Source of the DNA: Rheinheimera sp. MMS21-TC3
Lineage (GTDB): Bacteria; Pseudomonadota; Gammaproteobacteria; Enterobacterales; Alteromonadaceae
Direction of reading: 5' to 3'
DNA: 64,000 nucleotides
NCBI RefSeq assembly: GCF_032229285.1
Contig: NZ_CP135084.1
Span: 2,852,001 to 2,916,000 of the forward strand
Shown piece after piece: positions 18,427 to 27,344 of this stretch (position 1 is its first letter; each line of letters begins with the position of its first letter). A model generated the notes under the pieces. That model saw only the letters and a program-made list of their open reading frames with translations, ran no database searches and was not told where the DNA came from. A program made the position numbers and the translations under genes.

Positions 18427-21054
18427 ATGAATCAGGCAGTCTCTTTTAATAAACCACTGCCTGAGCATTATAGTTTAAGTGGCTATAAAGCACATTTTGC
18501 TGACTTTCATGACTGGTTAAGCCGCAGCTTTTCTCAGCAACCCGTTACTAATTTAGTAAAGGCTAAAGCGAGCTTTATTGATAGCGTATTAGTGCAACTT
18601 TGGCATAAGCTTGATCTGCACAAAGGCAAGCAATTAAGCCTGATTGCTGTTGGGGGGTATGGTCGTGGTGAACTGCATCCTTGCTCTGATGTTGATTTAC
18701 TTATTTTAACCCAAGGTGCACTTACCGATAGCCAACAAGAGGCCATTAGCCAGTTTATTGCTTTGTTGTGGGATCTGCGTTTAGAAGTTGGTCATAGTGT
18801 TCGTACTCTTGAAGAATCTCTTAATTTAGGTAAAGACGATATTACTATCGCCACTAACCTGCTAGAAATGCGTTTACTAACCGGTAATAGCTCTAAATTT
18901 CAGCAATTGCAGCAAGACGTTTATGCTGATAGCTTTTGGACTAGCCAAGATTTTTTTCAAGCTAAACGCCACGAGCAACAACAGCGTCATGCCCAATTTC
19001 ATGGTACTGCCTATAATTTAGAGCCTAATTTAAAGGCTAACCCCGGTGGCTTACGCGATATTCAAACTATTGGCTGGGTAGCTAAACGGCACTTTCAAAC
19101 TCGTACCATGCGAGAACTCGTCGCTTATCACTACCTTACCGAAGATGAGTATCAGGAACTAATGGAATGTGAAGCGTATTTATGGCAAATGCGTTTTGCG
19201 TTGCACCTAGAAGCAGGCCGTAATGAAAATAGAATTTTATTTGATTACCAACCGGCTATAGCCCAGCGCCTAGGCTTTGGTGCCGATGGCAAAGCTTCTG
19301 TTGAACGAATGATGAAACGCTTCTTTCGTACAGTCCAGCGAGTCAGTGAGCTTAACGAAATGCTACTGCAGCACTTTGATGGCAGCATTCTAAACCCTGA
19401 TGCTAAAGTAAAAATACAACCATTAGATGATTATTTTGAACTACAAGGCCATTTAATCGCTGCGCGTGATAATGCGATTTTTGCTAGACGTGATAATTTG
19501 CTGCGGTTATTTTGGCATATTGCCAATAACTCCAATATTACCGGCATTCACTCCTCAACAATGCGCTTAATCCGTCAAGTTAGGCGACGTTTAATGGGCG
19601 ACCTACAAGACTATGAAGGCTGTCGTCAGCTATTTCTATCTATTATCCGTCACCCCGGCGGCATGGATAATGCTATTACGCTAATGCATCGTTATGGCAT
19701 CTTAGCTGCTTATTTACCGCAGTGGCGCAATATAGTAGGTCAGATGCAATTTGATTTATTTCATGCTTATACCGTAGATGAACACACTCATCGCTTATTA
19801 AAGTTTTTATATAAATACACCCTTGCCGAACATGAGAATGAATTTCCGCTATGTAGCGACATTGTGCGCCGGATGGAGAAACCAGAGCTACTATATTTAG
19901 CCGGTATTTTTCATGATATCGCTAAAGGTCGCGGCGGTGATCACTCTGAGCTAGGCGCTATGGACGCCCGCGAATTTGCTAAGTTACATCAACTAAGTGA
20001 TTTTGATAGTAAGTTAATTGTCTGGTTAGTTGAAAATCACTTATTAATGTCAGTAACAGCACAGCGACGAGATATTTATGATCCTGCGGTGATCACAGAG
20101 TTTGCAGAAAAAGTAAGAGATGAAACGCGGCTAAATTATCTGTACTGTTTTACCTTAGCTGACATTCGCGCCACTAATGATAACTTATGGAATGATTGGA
20201 AAAACTCATTACTGCGCGAACTGTTTCTTGCCGCCCAAAAAGCCTTCCGCCGCGGCTTAGAAAAACCTATGGATTTACGCGACTTAATTCGTGAAAATCA
20301 AGCTGGAGCTATGGCATTACTGTTAAAGCAAAAGTTTAGCGAGGCAGAAGTAGCAGCGCTTTGGACTAGAATAAAAGCTGACTATTTTGCCCGTTATAGC
20401 CCAGCGCAAATTGCTTGGCATTGTGAGCACATTCTACGCCATAAAAACCCGCAGCAACCATTAATCTTATTAAGTAAAACCGCTATTCGCGGTGGCAGCC
20501 ATGTTTTTATCTATACCAAAGACCAACCTGGTTTATTTGCTCGGCTAGTTGCTGCTTTAGATAGCAAAAAAGTGAATATTTTTGATGCCCAAATCATGAC
20601 CAATAAAGATGGCTATGCCATGGATACCTTTGTTATTTTAGAGCAAAATGGCCAGCCGGTTATTTCACCTTCTCGCCAGCAAAGCATTAAACGCGCTTTA
20701 GAATTACATATTCAGGGTAAACCAGATTTATCACGGCAAAAAAACCGTTTATCACGTAAAATGCGCCAGTTTAATGTACCGCCCAAAGTGGCCTTTTTAC
20801 CCGGCAATACCAGCAAACGCACTATGATGGAGTTAGCCGCCTTAGACACACCAGGCTTGCTGGCCAATATTGGCGAAGTGTTTCAACGCTGCAATATTAA
20901 TATTCATGCAGCAAAAATTACGACTATAGGTGAGCGTGCAGAAGACTTTTTTATGCTCTCTAATAATGATGAACAAGCACTAAGTTATGAGCAACAGGCG
21001 GAACTGAAAGCAGCTTTAATTGAACAACTATCAGAGCAGTCAGAAGGCTTTTAA
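18427..21054 (+). CDS. glnD: Bifunctional uridylyltransferase/uridylyl-removing enzyme GlnD
   Basis: Primary nitrogen sensor: uridylylates PII proteins when glutamine is low and removes UMP when it is high. The 875 residues contain the nucleotidyltransferase motif GGYGRGELHPCSDVD (about 76-90, metal Asp 88 and 90), the HD hydrolase motif HDIAKGRGGDHSELG (from 496), and two C-terminal ACT domains (from about 691 and 798) that bind glutamine. It lies 39 bases after map with GAGG before the ATG. Both active sites look intact. Confidence 0.98.
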   Translation: MNQAVSFNKPLPEHYSLSGYKAHFADFHDWLSRSFSQQPVTNLVKAKASFIDSVLVQLWHKLDLHKGKQLSLIAVGGYGRGELHPCSDVDLLILTQGALTDSQQEAISQFIALLWDLRLEVGHSVRTLEESLNLGKDDITIATNLLEMRLLTGNSSKFQQLQQDVYADSFWTSQDFFQAKRHEQQQRHAQFHGTAYNLEPNLKANPGGLRDIQTIGWVAKRHFQTRTMRELVAYHYLTEDEYQELMECEAYLWQMRFALHLEAGRNENRILFDYQPAIAQRLGFGADGKASVERMMKRFFRTVQRVSELNEMLLQHFDGSILNPDAKVKIQPLDDYFELQGHLIAARDNAIFARRDNLLRLFWHIANNSNITGIHSSTMRLIRQVRRRLMGDLQDYEGCRQLFLSIIRHPGGMDNAITLMHRYGILAAYLPQWRNIVGQMQFDLFHAYTVDEHTHRLLKFLYKYTLAEHENEFPLCSDIVRRMEKPELLYLAGIFHDIAKGRGGDHSELGAMDAREFAKLHQLSDFDSKLIVWLVENHLLMSVTAQRRDIYDPAVITEFAEKVRDETRLNYLYCFTLADIRATNDNLWNDWKNSLLRELFLAAQKAFRRGLEKPMDLRDLIRENQAGAMALLLKQKFSEAEVAALWTRIKADYFARYSPAQIAWHCEHILRHKNPQQPLILLSKTAIRGGSHVFIYTKDQPGLFARLVAALDSKKVNIFDAQIMTNKDGYAMDTFVILEQNGQPVISPSRQQSIKRALELHIQGKPDLSRQKNRLSRKMRQFNVPPKVAFLPGNTSKRTMMELAALDTPGLLANIGEVFQRCNINIHAAKITTIGERAEDFFMLSNNDEQALSYEQQAELKAALIEQLSEQSEGF

Positions 21055-21125
21055 ATTACAAGGTTAATTTAATTACCTTAGATAATTAAAGCCTTGAATT
21101 GACTACAGTAATAAGTTATTAATGC

Positions 21126-21320
21126 TTAGCTAATAAATAACATAACAATAAATAAAATTAACCCAGCACCGCCCATGACACCGTACTCTAGGCGTTTTTC
21201 AAAACGCTTTTCGGCATTGGCTTGTGCAGGTACTAGCGCAGCTGAAACACAAAAAGTCAGCCCCATAACTAAACATAAAACAGTTGCGGCAAACACCAGC
21301 GCAGTAACTAACATTGTCAT
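21126..21320 (-). CDS. Small two-helix membrane protein
   Basis: A 64-residue protein with two hydrophobic segments (about 4-30 and 46-63) joined by a charged loop NAEKRFEKRLEYG. I do not recognise the family. It is isolated: glnD ends 71 bases away on the opposite strand, and cysZ starts 239 bases away, also divergent. GGGTGAGAT just before the ATG is an acceptable ribosome site. Composition is like that of a true inner-membrane microprotein, but the small size keeps confidence moderate. Confidence 0.6.
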   Translation of the reverse strand: MTMLVTALVFAATVLCLVMGLTFCVSAALVPAQANAEKRFEKRLEYGVMGGAGLILFIVMLFIS

Positions 21321-21559
21321 ATCTCACCCTTCATCTAAAAAATATTATTTTGCAATAATACATGCTACAGCATAATAAAGCAGCCGCTATTCTAGCATAA
21401 AACTTTTCTCTAGATAGCAGTACTATAGTTAGCAAATATCACTTTTGCGCCTTAATTATATTCTGTTACTAAAAACATCCCAACAATAACAGTAATTTTA
21501 TCCTAACACTTTATACTTAGTGCTATAGCATCACTGTTACTGTTTTTAGCGAGGCATTA

Positions 21560-22321
21560 ATGTATTATTTTTTTCGCGGTCTAAGTTTAATTCGCACTAA
21601 AGGATTAAAACGTTTTGTCTTAGTGCCTCTGTCTATCAATTTGCTATTATTTTCTTTAGCATTTTATATTCTGTTACAGCAACTTAATTCTTTTATTATC
21701 GCCATCCAGCAATACTTACCCGCTTGGCTAAACTGGTTAGAATATTTGCTTATCCCGCTAGGCGTTATGTCATTAGTGATAGGGCTAGCTTTTAGCTTTA
21801 CCCTAGTAGCAAATTGGATTGCTGCACCTTTTAATGGCTTATTAAGCGAAAAGGTAGAAGCCTATTTAACTGGCAATACTATTGGCAAAATGGATACAGC
21901 GGCATTTATTAAAGATATACCGCGATTATTAAGCCGAGAATGGCAAAAATTACTCTATGCCATACCCAGAGCCATAATATTTTTAATTCTGTTTTTTTTG
22001 TTACCGGTAGGCGGTCAAATACTCTGGTTTTTATTTACTAGCTGGCTGCTAGCTATCCAGTACTGTGATTATCCGTTTGATAATCACAAAATTTCTTTTC
22101 ACACTATGCGCAGTCAATTAAGACAACGCTGGCCTGACAGCTTTAGCTTTGGCATTACTGTTGCAGTTGCTTGTATGATCCCACTATTTAATTTATTAGT
22201 GATGCCCATAGCAATTTGTGGCGCCACTGCTATGTGGGTAGATAAATTTGCCATGCAAAATGACCCCACATTAAAAGCTCCAGGCGCAAAAGCTTATAAT
22301 AAGCTAGATAAATATTGTTAA
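21560..22321 (+). CDS. cysZ: Sulfate transporter CysZ
   Basis: Inner-membrane protein that supports sulfate uptake for cysteine synthesis. The 253 residues begin with the family pattern YFFRGLSLIRTKGLKRFVLVP and continue with hydrophobic helices. The FNGLLSEKVEAYLTG segment, the IPRLLSREWQKLLY segment and YCDYPFDNHKISF are all typical of CysZ (EI24 family). GAGG lies 5 bases before the ATG. No cys regulon genes are adjacent in the window. Confidence 0.93.
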   Translation: MYYFFRGLSLIRTKGLKRFVLVPLSINLLLFSLAFYILLQQLNSFIIAIQQYLPAWLNWLEYLLIPLGVMSLVIGLAFSFTLVANWIAAPFNGLLSEKVEAYLTGNTIGKMDTAAFIKDIPRLLSREWQKLLYAIPRAIIFLILFFLLPVGGQILWFLFTSWLLAIQYCDYPFDNHKISFHTMRSQLRQRWPDSFSFGITVAVACMIPLFNLLVMPIAICGATAMWVDKFAMQNDPTLKAPGAKAYNKLDKYC

Positions 22322-22334
22322 CCGGCTACTATAT

Positions 22335-22778
22335 TTAGCCGGTAAAGTGTTGCTGTAACCAAGGTAAGGCTATTAGCTCAGGTTCTAAAGTTTCAATTGC
22401 ATCTATCCGCAGCATAGGGGCAACTTCTGTCCCTTGCAGCTCAGCCAATAACTCTGCAAACTTTTCACCACCACCACAAAAGTTTTCATAACTACTATCA
22501 CCTAAACCGATTACGGCGTAGTGCTTGTTTGTTAACAAAGGGAACTGTTCTTTTAGCTGCAAATAAAATGGAAACACATTATCAGGCACATCGCCCTCAC
22601 CTGTAGTGGAGCAAATAACTAGCCAAATATCAGCATTATAAGCTAATACTTCATCTAAGACGGCATCTTCAAATAGTTGGCAATCATAATTACGCTCGCT
22701 CAGTGCTGCCACAGCTTGCTCTGCTACATACTGGGCCGCACCGTATACAGTGCCTACTATTACTGCAATTTTTGTCAT
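22335..22778 (-). CDS. yqcA: Flavodoxin YqcA
   Basis: Short-chain FMN protein of 147 residues, predicted to carry single electrons; the partner enzyme is not settled. The N-terminal phosphate loop is IVGTVYGAAQYVAE, and the isoalloxazine-contact loops are CSTTGEGDVPDN and GLGDSSYENFCGGGEK. Its ATG overlaps the truC stop as ATGA, so the yqcC-truC-yqcA run is a single tight operon, the same order as in E. coli. MioC is the close alternative, but the neighbourhood favours YqcA. It ends 13 bases from the convergent cysZ stop. Confidence 0.9.
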   Translation of the reverse strand: MTKIAVIVGTVYGAAQYVAEQAVAALSERNYDCQLFEDAVLDEVLAYNADIWLVICSTTGEGDVPDNVFPFYLQLKEQFPLLTNKHYAVIGLGDSSYENFCGGGEKFAELLAELQGTEVAPMLRIDAIETLEPELIALPWLQQHFTG

Positions 22779-23605
22779 TCTTCCTCCACACTCTGACTAT
22801 TAGCAAAAAGCTGGGCAAATTGCTGTTGATAATACTGCTTGTTTATCGGCCAATTAAACTGTTGAAATATGTTTTCAAGCTGGTTAAGTCCAGCACTAAA
22901 TAATAAAGGTTCAGCCGTTACTGGGTGTGGCAACTGTAACTGTTTAGCAATCAACATCAACCGCCGACAATTAAAATGCTGTAAAAAAAACTTATTATGT
23001 TTACCATCACCATGGCTAGTATCACCCACTATTGGGTGGCGTAAATGTGCAAGATGGCGTCTTAACTGGTGTTTACGCCCTGTTAGTGGTTGCAGTGCTA
23101 ACAAAGAGTATCTTGCCACTGGGTATCGGCTAACAGGCATGGGTAATTCAATTTTTTGCAACGGCTGATAGCGGGTTATAGCTGACTGTGCTGCTTTATC
23201 ATCACGACTATATTTATCAGCAATTTTGTCTTGTTGCTCTTTTAGCGCATAGTCTAACTCGCCACCCTGAGATACATAGCCACGTACTACAGCTAAATAG
23301 TATTTATGCCATAAATTCTGCTGTTGTTGCTCAGATAAAATGCGGGCTACTTCACTTGAAAGCGCGAAAACTAAAACACCTGAAGTTGGCCGATCTAAAC
23401 GATGCACGGGGAAAACATGTTGGCCAATTTGATCGCGCAAGGTTTGCATGACAAACACTGTTTCATGTTTATCGAGAAATGAGCGGTGAACTAGCATACC
23501 GCTAGGTTTATCAATCACCACTAAGTAATCATCTTGATACAAAATTTTTAAAGGCAACCTAAGTTCAGAAGGCTCTGTGCTTAGCACAACTTCTGGATCT
23601 GTCAT
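22775..23605 (-). CDS. truC: tRNA pseudouridine(65) synthase
   Basis: RluA-family synthase that modifies U65 of certain tRNAs. The 276 residues show the family signature with catalytic Asp in VHRLDRPTSGVLVFAL (about residue 70), the LLALQPLTGRKHQLRRH segment, and HPIVGDTSHGDGKHN. The last motif is typical of TruC rather than RluA, RluC or RluD. It overlaps yqcC and yqcA by 4 bases each. A C-terminal Gln-rich tail (QQFAQLFANSQ) extends beyond the usual core. Confidence 0.93.
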   Translation of the reverse strand: MTDPEVVLSTEPSELRLPLKILYQDDYLVVIDKPSGMLVHRSFLDKHETVFVMQTLRDQIGQHVFPVHRLDRPTSGVLVFALSSEVARILSEQQQQNLWHKYYLAVVRGYVSQGGELDYALKEQQDKIADKYSRDDKAAQSAITRYQPLQKIELPMPVSRYPVARYSLLALQPLTGRKHQLRRHLAHLRHPIVGDTSHGDGKHNKFFLQHFNCRRLMLIAKQLQLPHPVTAEPLLFSAGLNQLENIFQQFNWPINKQYYQQQFAQLFANSQSVEEE

Positions 23606-23922
23606 GCCTCACCTGTTAACTGATTATCAAGGCTTTTAATAATACTTAGTAATGGTTGCGCTGTTATGGCATGGCTTTTAAAGGCTTCCTCAGCAATTGG
23701 GTGAACACTAATTTTATTAGGTAAGGCTGCTTTTGCTGCAATAAGTGCTGTCATACGTGGAATAAAAATATACTGCAGCCAATTCTCTAAAGGCATAGTG
23801 TCACAACAAAAAGGGGCTGAGCTTGCCATGGCTGCTACATTTGGCGGTGAAGCACTCCATAAATTAAGCTGTTTTAACTCGCGCTCTAACTCCGCTAATA
23901 ACAATTCAATATTACTATTCAT
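23602..23922 (-). CDS. yqcC: YqcC family protein (DUF446)
   Basis: A 106-residue protein of unknown biochemical function, conserved next to truC. The family features are visible: ELERELKQLNLWS near the start, then PFCCDTMPLENWLQYIFIPRM, and HPIAEEAFK. It is the first gene of the yqcC-truC-yqcA operon and overlaps truC by 4 bases. Linkage to a tRNA-modifying enzyme suggests, but does not show, a role with it. Confidence 0.9.
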   Translation of the reverse strand: MNSNIELLLAELERELKQLNLWSASPPNVAAMASSAPFCCDTMPLENWLQYIFIPRMTALIAAKAALPNKISVHPIAEEAFKSHAITAQPLLSIIKSLDNQLTGEA

Positions 23923-24029
23923 AAGGTCCTCATGGTTTAATGCTAGTTTACCATAAGCGGCTTACATCGCTAGACTTGTAAAAACAATAAAACACCAGCA
24001 TGATCAAGTCTTAATTGCAGGAGAAAGCA

Positions 24030-24326
24030 ATGGGTCCAGTTATATTGTTATTAGTGTTAACCGGTATTTGTTATGGTTTTTGGCTACAGCGCAAACAAGA
24101 TGAGCGAGCAAGCTTATTAGCAAAACAGCTATGTCAACAGCAAGAATTACAGTTATTAGACTGTGCACGAAGCCGCCATAGTATTCGCAAGCATAATGGC
24201 AGCATACGCTGGCTAACTTTTTATCAAGTAGATTTTAGCGGTGATGGCGAAAGCCGCTATCAAGCAGAGCTAATTTTATCAGGTATGCGCTTAGCTGCTT
24301 TTGAGTTACCGGCTTATCGGGTATAG
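24030..24326 (+). CDS. DUF3301 family single-pass membrane protein
   Basis: A 98-residue protein with an N-terminal membrane helix (about 3-18, PVILLLVLTGICYGFWL) followed by a charged segment and a small globular part ending ELPAYRV. The ATG at 24030 is preferred over a TTG at 24015 because AGGAG stands 7 bases upstream. DUF3301 proteins are found next to yqcC in relatives, and here the two genes are divergent with about 107 bases between them. Function is unknown. Confidence 0.8.
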   Translation: MGPVILLLVLTGICYGFWLQRKQDERASLLAKQLCQQQELQLLDCARSRHSIRKHNGSIRWLTFYQVDFSGDGESRYQAELILSGMRLAAFELPAYRV

Positions 24327-24342
24327 TGTTTAGTGTTTAGTT

Positions 24343-24993
24343 TTAAGTGCTTAGCGCTGATTGTTTTGGTCTAAACATTAAATAGCCACTGACATTATTA
24401 AAGCTCAGTTGGGTAACGGTTTTATAACTATTATCTGCAAACAGTGATTTATATTTATCTAAAGTAACAAAAACACCCACGCCTGCTGAGTCTGCATTTT
24501 TATCAACTATTGAGTTAACAGCGTGCAATAAATAATGGCCTAAGCCTAATGATTGATGCTTAGGCGATACAGCTAAAAATACCAGCATATGATAATGCTC
24601 TACCGGCATGGCAGAGTGGATACTTTGTTCTTTTTCTAGTAACTGCTTGGTTGATACATAACCTGCAGTAAGTAACATTTTTAACCGCCAATGCCACAAG
24701 CGCTCGCCATTATCTGTATTGGGTTCGGTTAGGCAAGCAACGCCCAATAATTGCTGCTGATTAAATACACCTATCATTGGTTGCTGCGCCTGCCAAAAAG
24801 TCGTTAACTCTTCCCGAATTGCCGCTCGCAAGCGCAGTTCATAATCAGACTCATTAGCCCGAAAAATTTTCATAAACAAAGGGTCATCATAATAAGCTAA
24901 GTACAACAAAGAAGCGGCAGACTTAATATCTTCTGCCGTTAACATAGCCGCAGTAATTTTATCCAAGGTTAATGAATTTAAATCTGAGCTCAT
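24343..24993 (-). CDS. GNAT family N-acetyltransferase
   Basis: A 216-residue protein with the acetyl-CoA binding motif A visible as FLAVSPKHQSLGLGHYLL (about 142-160), where the Q/R-x-x-G-x-G/A-type loop is present as QSLGLG. The preceding HYHMLVFL strand and the following GVGVFVTLDKYKSLF segment complete the GNAT core. The substrate is unknown. AGGATTGAT precedes the ATG. It is a single gene, converging on the DUF3301 gene. Confidence 0.85.
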   Translation of the reverse strand: MSSDLNSLTLDKITAAMLTAEDIKSAASLLYLAYYDDPLFMKIFRANESDYELRLRAAIREELTTFWQAQQPMIGVFNQQQLLGVACLTEPNTDNGERLWHWRLKMLLTAGYVSTKQLLEKEQSIHSAMPVEHYHMLVFLAVSPKHQSLGLGHYLLHAVNSIVDKNADSAGVGVFVTLDKYKSLFADNSYKTVTQLSFNNVSGYLMFRPKQSALST

Positions 24994-25092
24994 ATCAATC
25001 CTAGTTTACAAAGTTTAGGTGTATTGACTTTAGCAGCAAGCTAAAATATTGCCAAGTCAGGCTAAAAAATAAACAGCCTACTCTGCTGTAAC

Positions 25093-25455
25093 TTATAAAT
25101 ATTGATAGGCTTTATCGCCCCAGCCAACCAGCTTATTTTGTTTAAATATAAGCGGAGTACATTCATCTTTAGTGGTTTTACCATCACTTTTGACGTGATG
25201 AGTTCGATAGAATAATACCTGTATGGCGACATCTTCTTTAGTAAATAACTCACTAAAATCAGGCTTACCCATCAAGCCTCTAACACTGTCAATCGGCATA
25301 TCTAGCTGCAGATTATTTACCTGTTCTTGGTTATATTGCTGCGTTTTTTCCCAAGCACTGTTACCATCAGTAAGCCCATGCTTACCACCAACAGAAACGA
25401 CACAGCCGGATAAAGTAGCGGCCAAAGTTGTAGCAACTAAAAGTTTAACTAACAT
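25093..25455 (-). CDS. DUF3192 family lipoprotein
   Basis: A 120-residue predicted lipoprotein. The ATG at 25455 follows GGGAAGATAAAT, and the signal sequence ends in the lipobox LSGC; a start 20 codons further upstream would hide this signal. The C-terminal half carries the DUF3192 core QVLFYRTHHVKSDGKTTKDE followed by CTPLIF. The core is shared with a second gene in this window (32003-32446). The family fold resembles SmpA/BamE-type outer-membrane lipoproteins in length, but the role is unknown. Confidence 0.85.
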   Translation of the reverse strand: MLVKLLVATTLAATLSGCVVSVGGKHGLTDGNSAWEKTQQYNQEQVNNLQLDMPIDSVRGLMGKPDFSELFTKEDVAIQVLFYRTHHVKSDGKTTKDECTPLIFKQNKLVGWGDKAYQYL

Positions 25456-25649
25456 ATTTATCTTCCCTATATTTTTATAAAATAACTTGCTAGCACTAAG
25501 TTCACTCACCAGCATGCTACTTTTGATTTAGCAAAAGCCATGCCTAACCTTAATTTATATTAAAATCAACAATTTAAAAATTAACTGCTACTTTTAGTTG
25601 TCTATTAATGGTAAGTTTCACTACTTGTTAGTCAAATAGGCAATTAACA

Positions 25650-25970
25650 GTGACAGATCCAATACTATTACTGCAACAAGTTGCAGCTCAGTTGCAGCAA
25701 GAGGGAAAAACACCTAGTTTGGCTTTATTTCGCGCCCGTTTAGCCGGACAACTAGCCCCGGCTCAACTTTTTACGGCTTACCAACAGTGGCGGGCTAATC
25801 CCATTGTTGCTAATTCTATTAAAACTAATAATACAGAGCAGGATACTGCGGCTAATACCACAGCAGTCAGCCTAAATGAGCTTTGGCAAACTCAGCAAGC
25901 TATCTTAACTCGAGTAGAGCAGATTGAAGCTAAACTAGATGAGATATTAAAAAAATTGGAGCCAATTTAA
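25650..25970 (+). CDS. Small hypothetical protein with C-terminal coiled coil
   Basis: A 106-residue protein starting at a GTG. The first 50 residues look like a compact helical domain (LLQQVAAQLQQEGKTPSLAL, then FRARLAGQLAPAQLFTAYQQW), resembling the N-terminal pattern of small DNA-binding or KfrA-like helices. A polar linker rich in Asn and Thr follows, and then a C-terminal heptad coil (ILTRVEQIEAKLDEILKKLE). The stop overlaps the next start as TAATG, so it is translationally coupled to the DUF2310 gene. I do not recognise the family. Confidence 0.75.
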   Translation: MTDPILLLQQVAAQLQQEGKTPSLALFRARLAGQLAPAQLFTAYQQWRANPIVANSIKTNNTEQDTAANTTAVSLNELWQTQQAILTRVEQIEAKLDEILKKLEPI

Positions 25971-26749
25971 TGTATGTTGCAGAGTTAAGCTTTAGCGTTA
26001 TTGCCGATACAGATTTTACCCGCGCTGAAATCGCTATCCGCCACTACATAGAAGCCTTAATTTTTAATGGCCAAGTGCTAGGTCGTGAGTTTCCAACTGC
26101 TTGGCAAGAAGAGCGTTTTAATTGTCGTATAGTTGTGCCTAATACCGATGCTTTGTTGCCTAAACACCATAGCAGCAAAGCCTCTATTGCCTTAAATAAG
26201 TTAGCTGCTGCAGGCCTTGGTTATCCAAAGCTAAAGATAATGGGCATGGATTTAATGTCGCAACATACCGATCCTTGTGCCGCACCAGAAGGATATATTC
26301 TGTACTCTCGTTTTAGCGATACTTGTTCACCACTTCGCTGCGCGGAACACATGGCGCCCATACCGCTGTATCAGCTAAAAACTAGCACTGACGATTTTGA
26401 AGCTCTTATTCGTTGGCAGTTGCAATACCAAGCTTTAGATGAAATTCAAATGCAGCAAACTCGCGTCTTAACCAAAACAGCTGAGCGCAGCCTGCAACAA
26501 CTTAATAGCCAACTTAATCGCCAAGGCCGAGCTTTAGCCAAGCAACTTGAGCGTAGTACCCAAGTACCCGTTTATTATGCGTTATATAGTGGCACAAGCA
26601 CAGACTGTGAGAGTGAACCTAGTAAGTGCTGCCCTAGCTGCCACAGTGCATGGAAACTAGCTGAGCCTTTAGCCGAGCTATTTGATTTTCAGTGCCAAGG
26701 CTGCCGTTTAGTCAGCAATATTGCCTGGGAGTGTCAAAGCCCCTCGTAA
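25970..26749 (+). CDS. DUF2310 family zinc-ribbon protein
   Basis: A 259-residue protein with a C-terminal zinc ribbon made of CCPSC (about residue 222) and CQGC (about 243), and a long N-terminal domain starting YVAELSFSVIADTDFTRAE. The middle contains a helical stretch (RSLQQLNSQLNRQGRALAKQ). The family is annotated as Zn-ribbon-containing and possibly nucleic-acid binding, without a known role. It is coupled to the upstream coiled-coil gene by a one-base overlap and overlaps the convergent syd by 16 bases. Confidence 0.85.
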   Translation: MYVAELSFSVIADTDFTRAEIAIRHYIEALIFNGQVLGREFPTAWQEERFNCRIVVPNTDALLPKHHSSKASIALNKLAAAGLGYPKLKIMGMDLMSQHTDPCAAPEGYILYSRFSDTCSPLRCAEHMAPIPLYQLKTSTDDFEALIRWQLQYQALDEIQMQQTRVLTKTAERSLQQLNSQLNRQGRALAKQLERSTQVPVYYALYSGTSTDCESEPSKCCPSCHSAWKLAEPLAELFDFQCQGCRLVSNIAWECQSPS

Positions 26750-27297
26750 GCACATGGCTGCAATTGACTAAGAAACTGCGCTAAGTTAGCCGCCAGCTTT
26801 TCCGTCACTTCTTGGCCTACTCGCTCTAAAAACACTTCACCCGTGCTATTTAATACACTAAGCAAAATATCATCATCTTCAGTAGTGGCAAAAAATACTG
26901 TTTCTTGCTGCTTTAAGCGGCGCTTCATTAAAATATGACCAATAATATTTTCTTGTAAGCGGTTTAAATCATCGCTATTCCAAACCATTAATAAGGCCAG
27001 TTTACCCCGCTGATGCTCAGCCGCTAGACCAGCACCATAATAGGTTTGATAAAACGTAATAATGTCTGGATGTAAAACCAGTTCTAAGGCTTGTTCAACA
27101 TTCGTAAAATCGGCAGCGGGTTGCTGTAGCACAGGCTGCCATTGCACGCTATCATTGACAACCTGACCGATTTGACAAGGTGATATGCTTGTTGGATCGA
27201 CCCAAGTAGTTAATTTAAGCTGCTGCTGTTGATGCCAAAGCAGTGACTGTTGAATAAAATCAGCATAATTACGACTTAAGGCCACAGGATTTTCCAT
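26734..27297 (-). CDS. syd: SecY-interacting protein Syd
   Basis: Cytosolic protein that binds SecY at the inner membrane and is thought to check translocon quality. The 187 residues show the family pattern: NYADFIQQSLLWHQ at the N-terminus, then LELVLHPDIITFYQTYYGAGL, then LIMVWNSDD-like LLMVWNSDDLNRLQEN and LKQQETVFFATTEDD. It is divergent from queF with only 47 bases between the starts, as in E. coli where syd and queF are also neighbours. Confidence 0.93.
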   Translation of the reverse strand: MENPVALSRNYADFIQQSLLWHQQQQLKLTTWVDPTSISPCQIGQVVNDSVQWQPVLQQPAADFTNVEQALELVLHPDIITFYQTYYGAGLAAEHQRGKLALLMVWNSDDLNRLQENIIGHILMKRRLKQQETVFFATTEDDDILLSVLNSTGEVFLERVGQEVTEKLAANLAQFLSQLQPCAYEGL

Positions 27298-27344
27298 TCT
27301 AATTTATGATAAACTTAACCTATTGTACCCTTAACCTGTAAGTG

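Noticed and set aside
22322..22343. CCGGCTA/TAGCCGG hairpin between cysZ and yqcA
   Set aside because: A 7-bp stem that overlaps the yqcA stop, with no T-tract on either strand; too weak to call a terminator.
27298..27344. Possible preQ1 riboswitch before queF
   Set aside because: The gap to syd is only 47 bases and shows no C-rich loop or pseudoknot elements.
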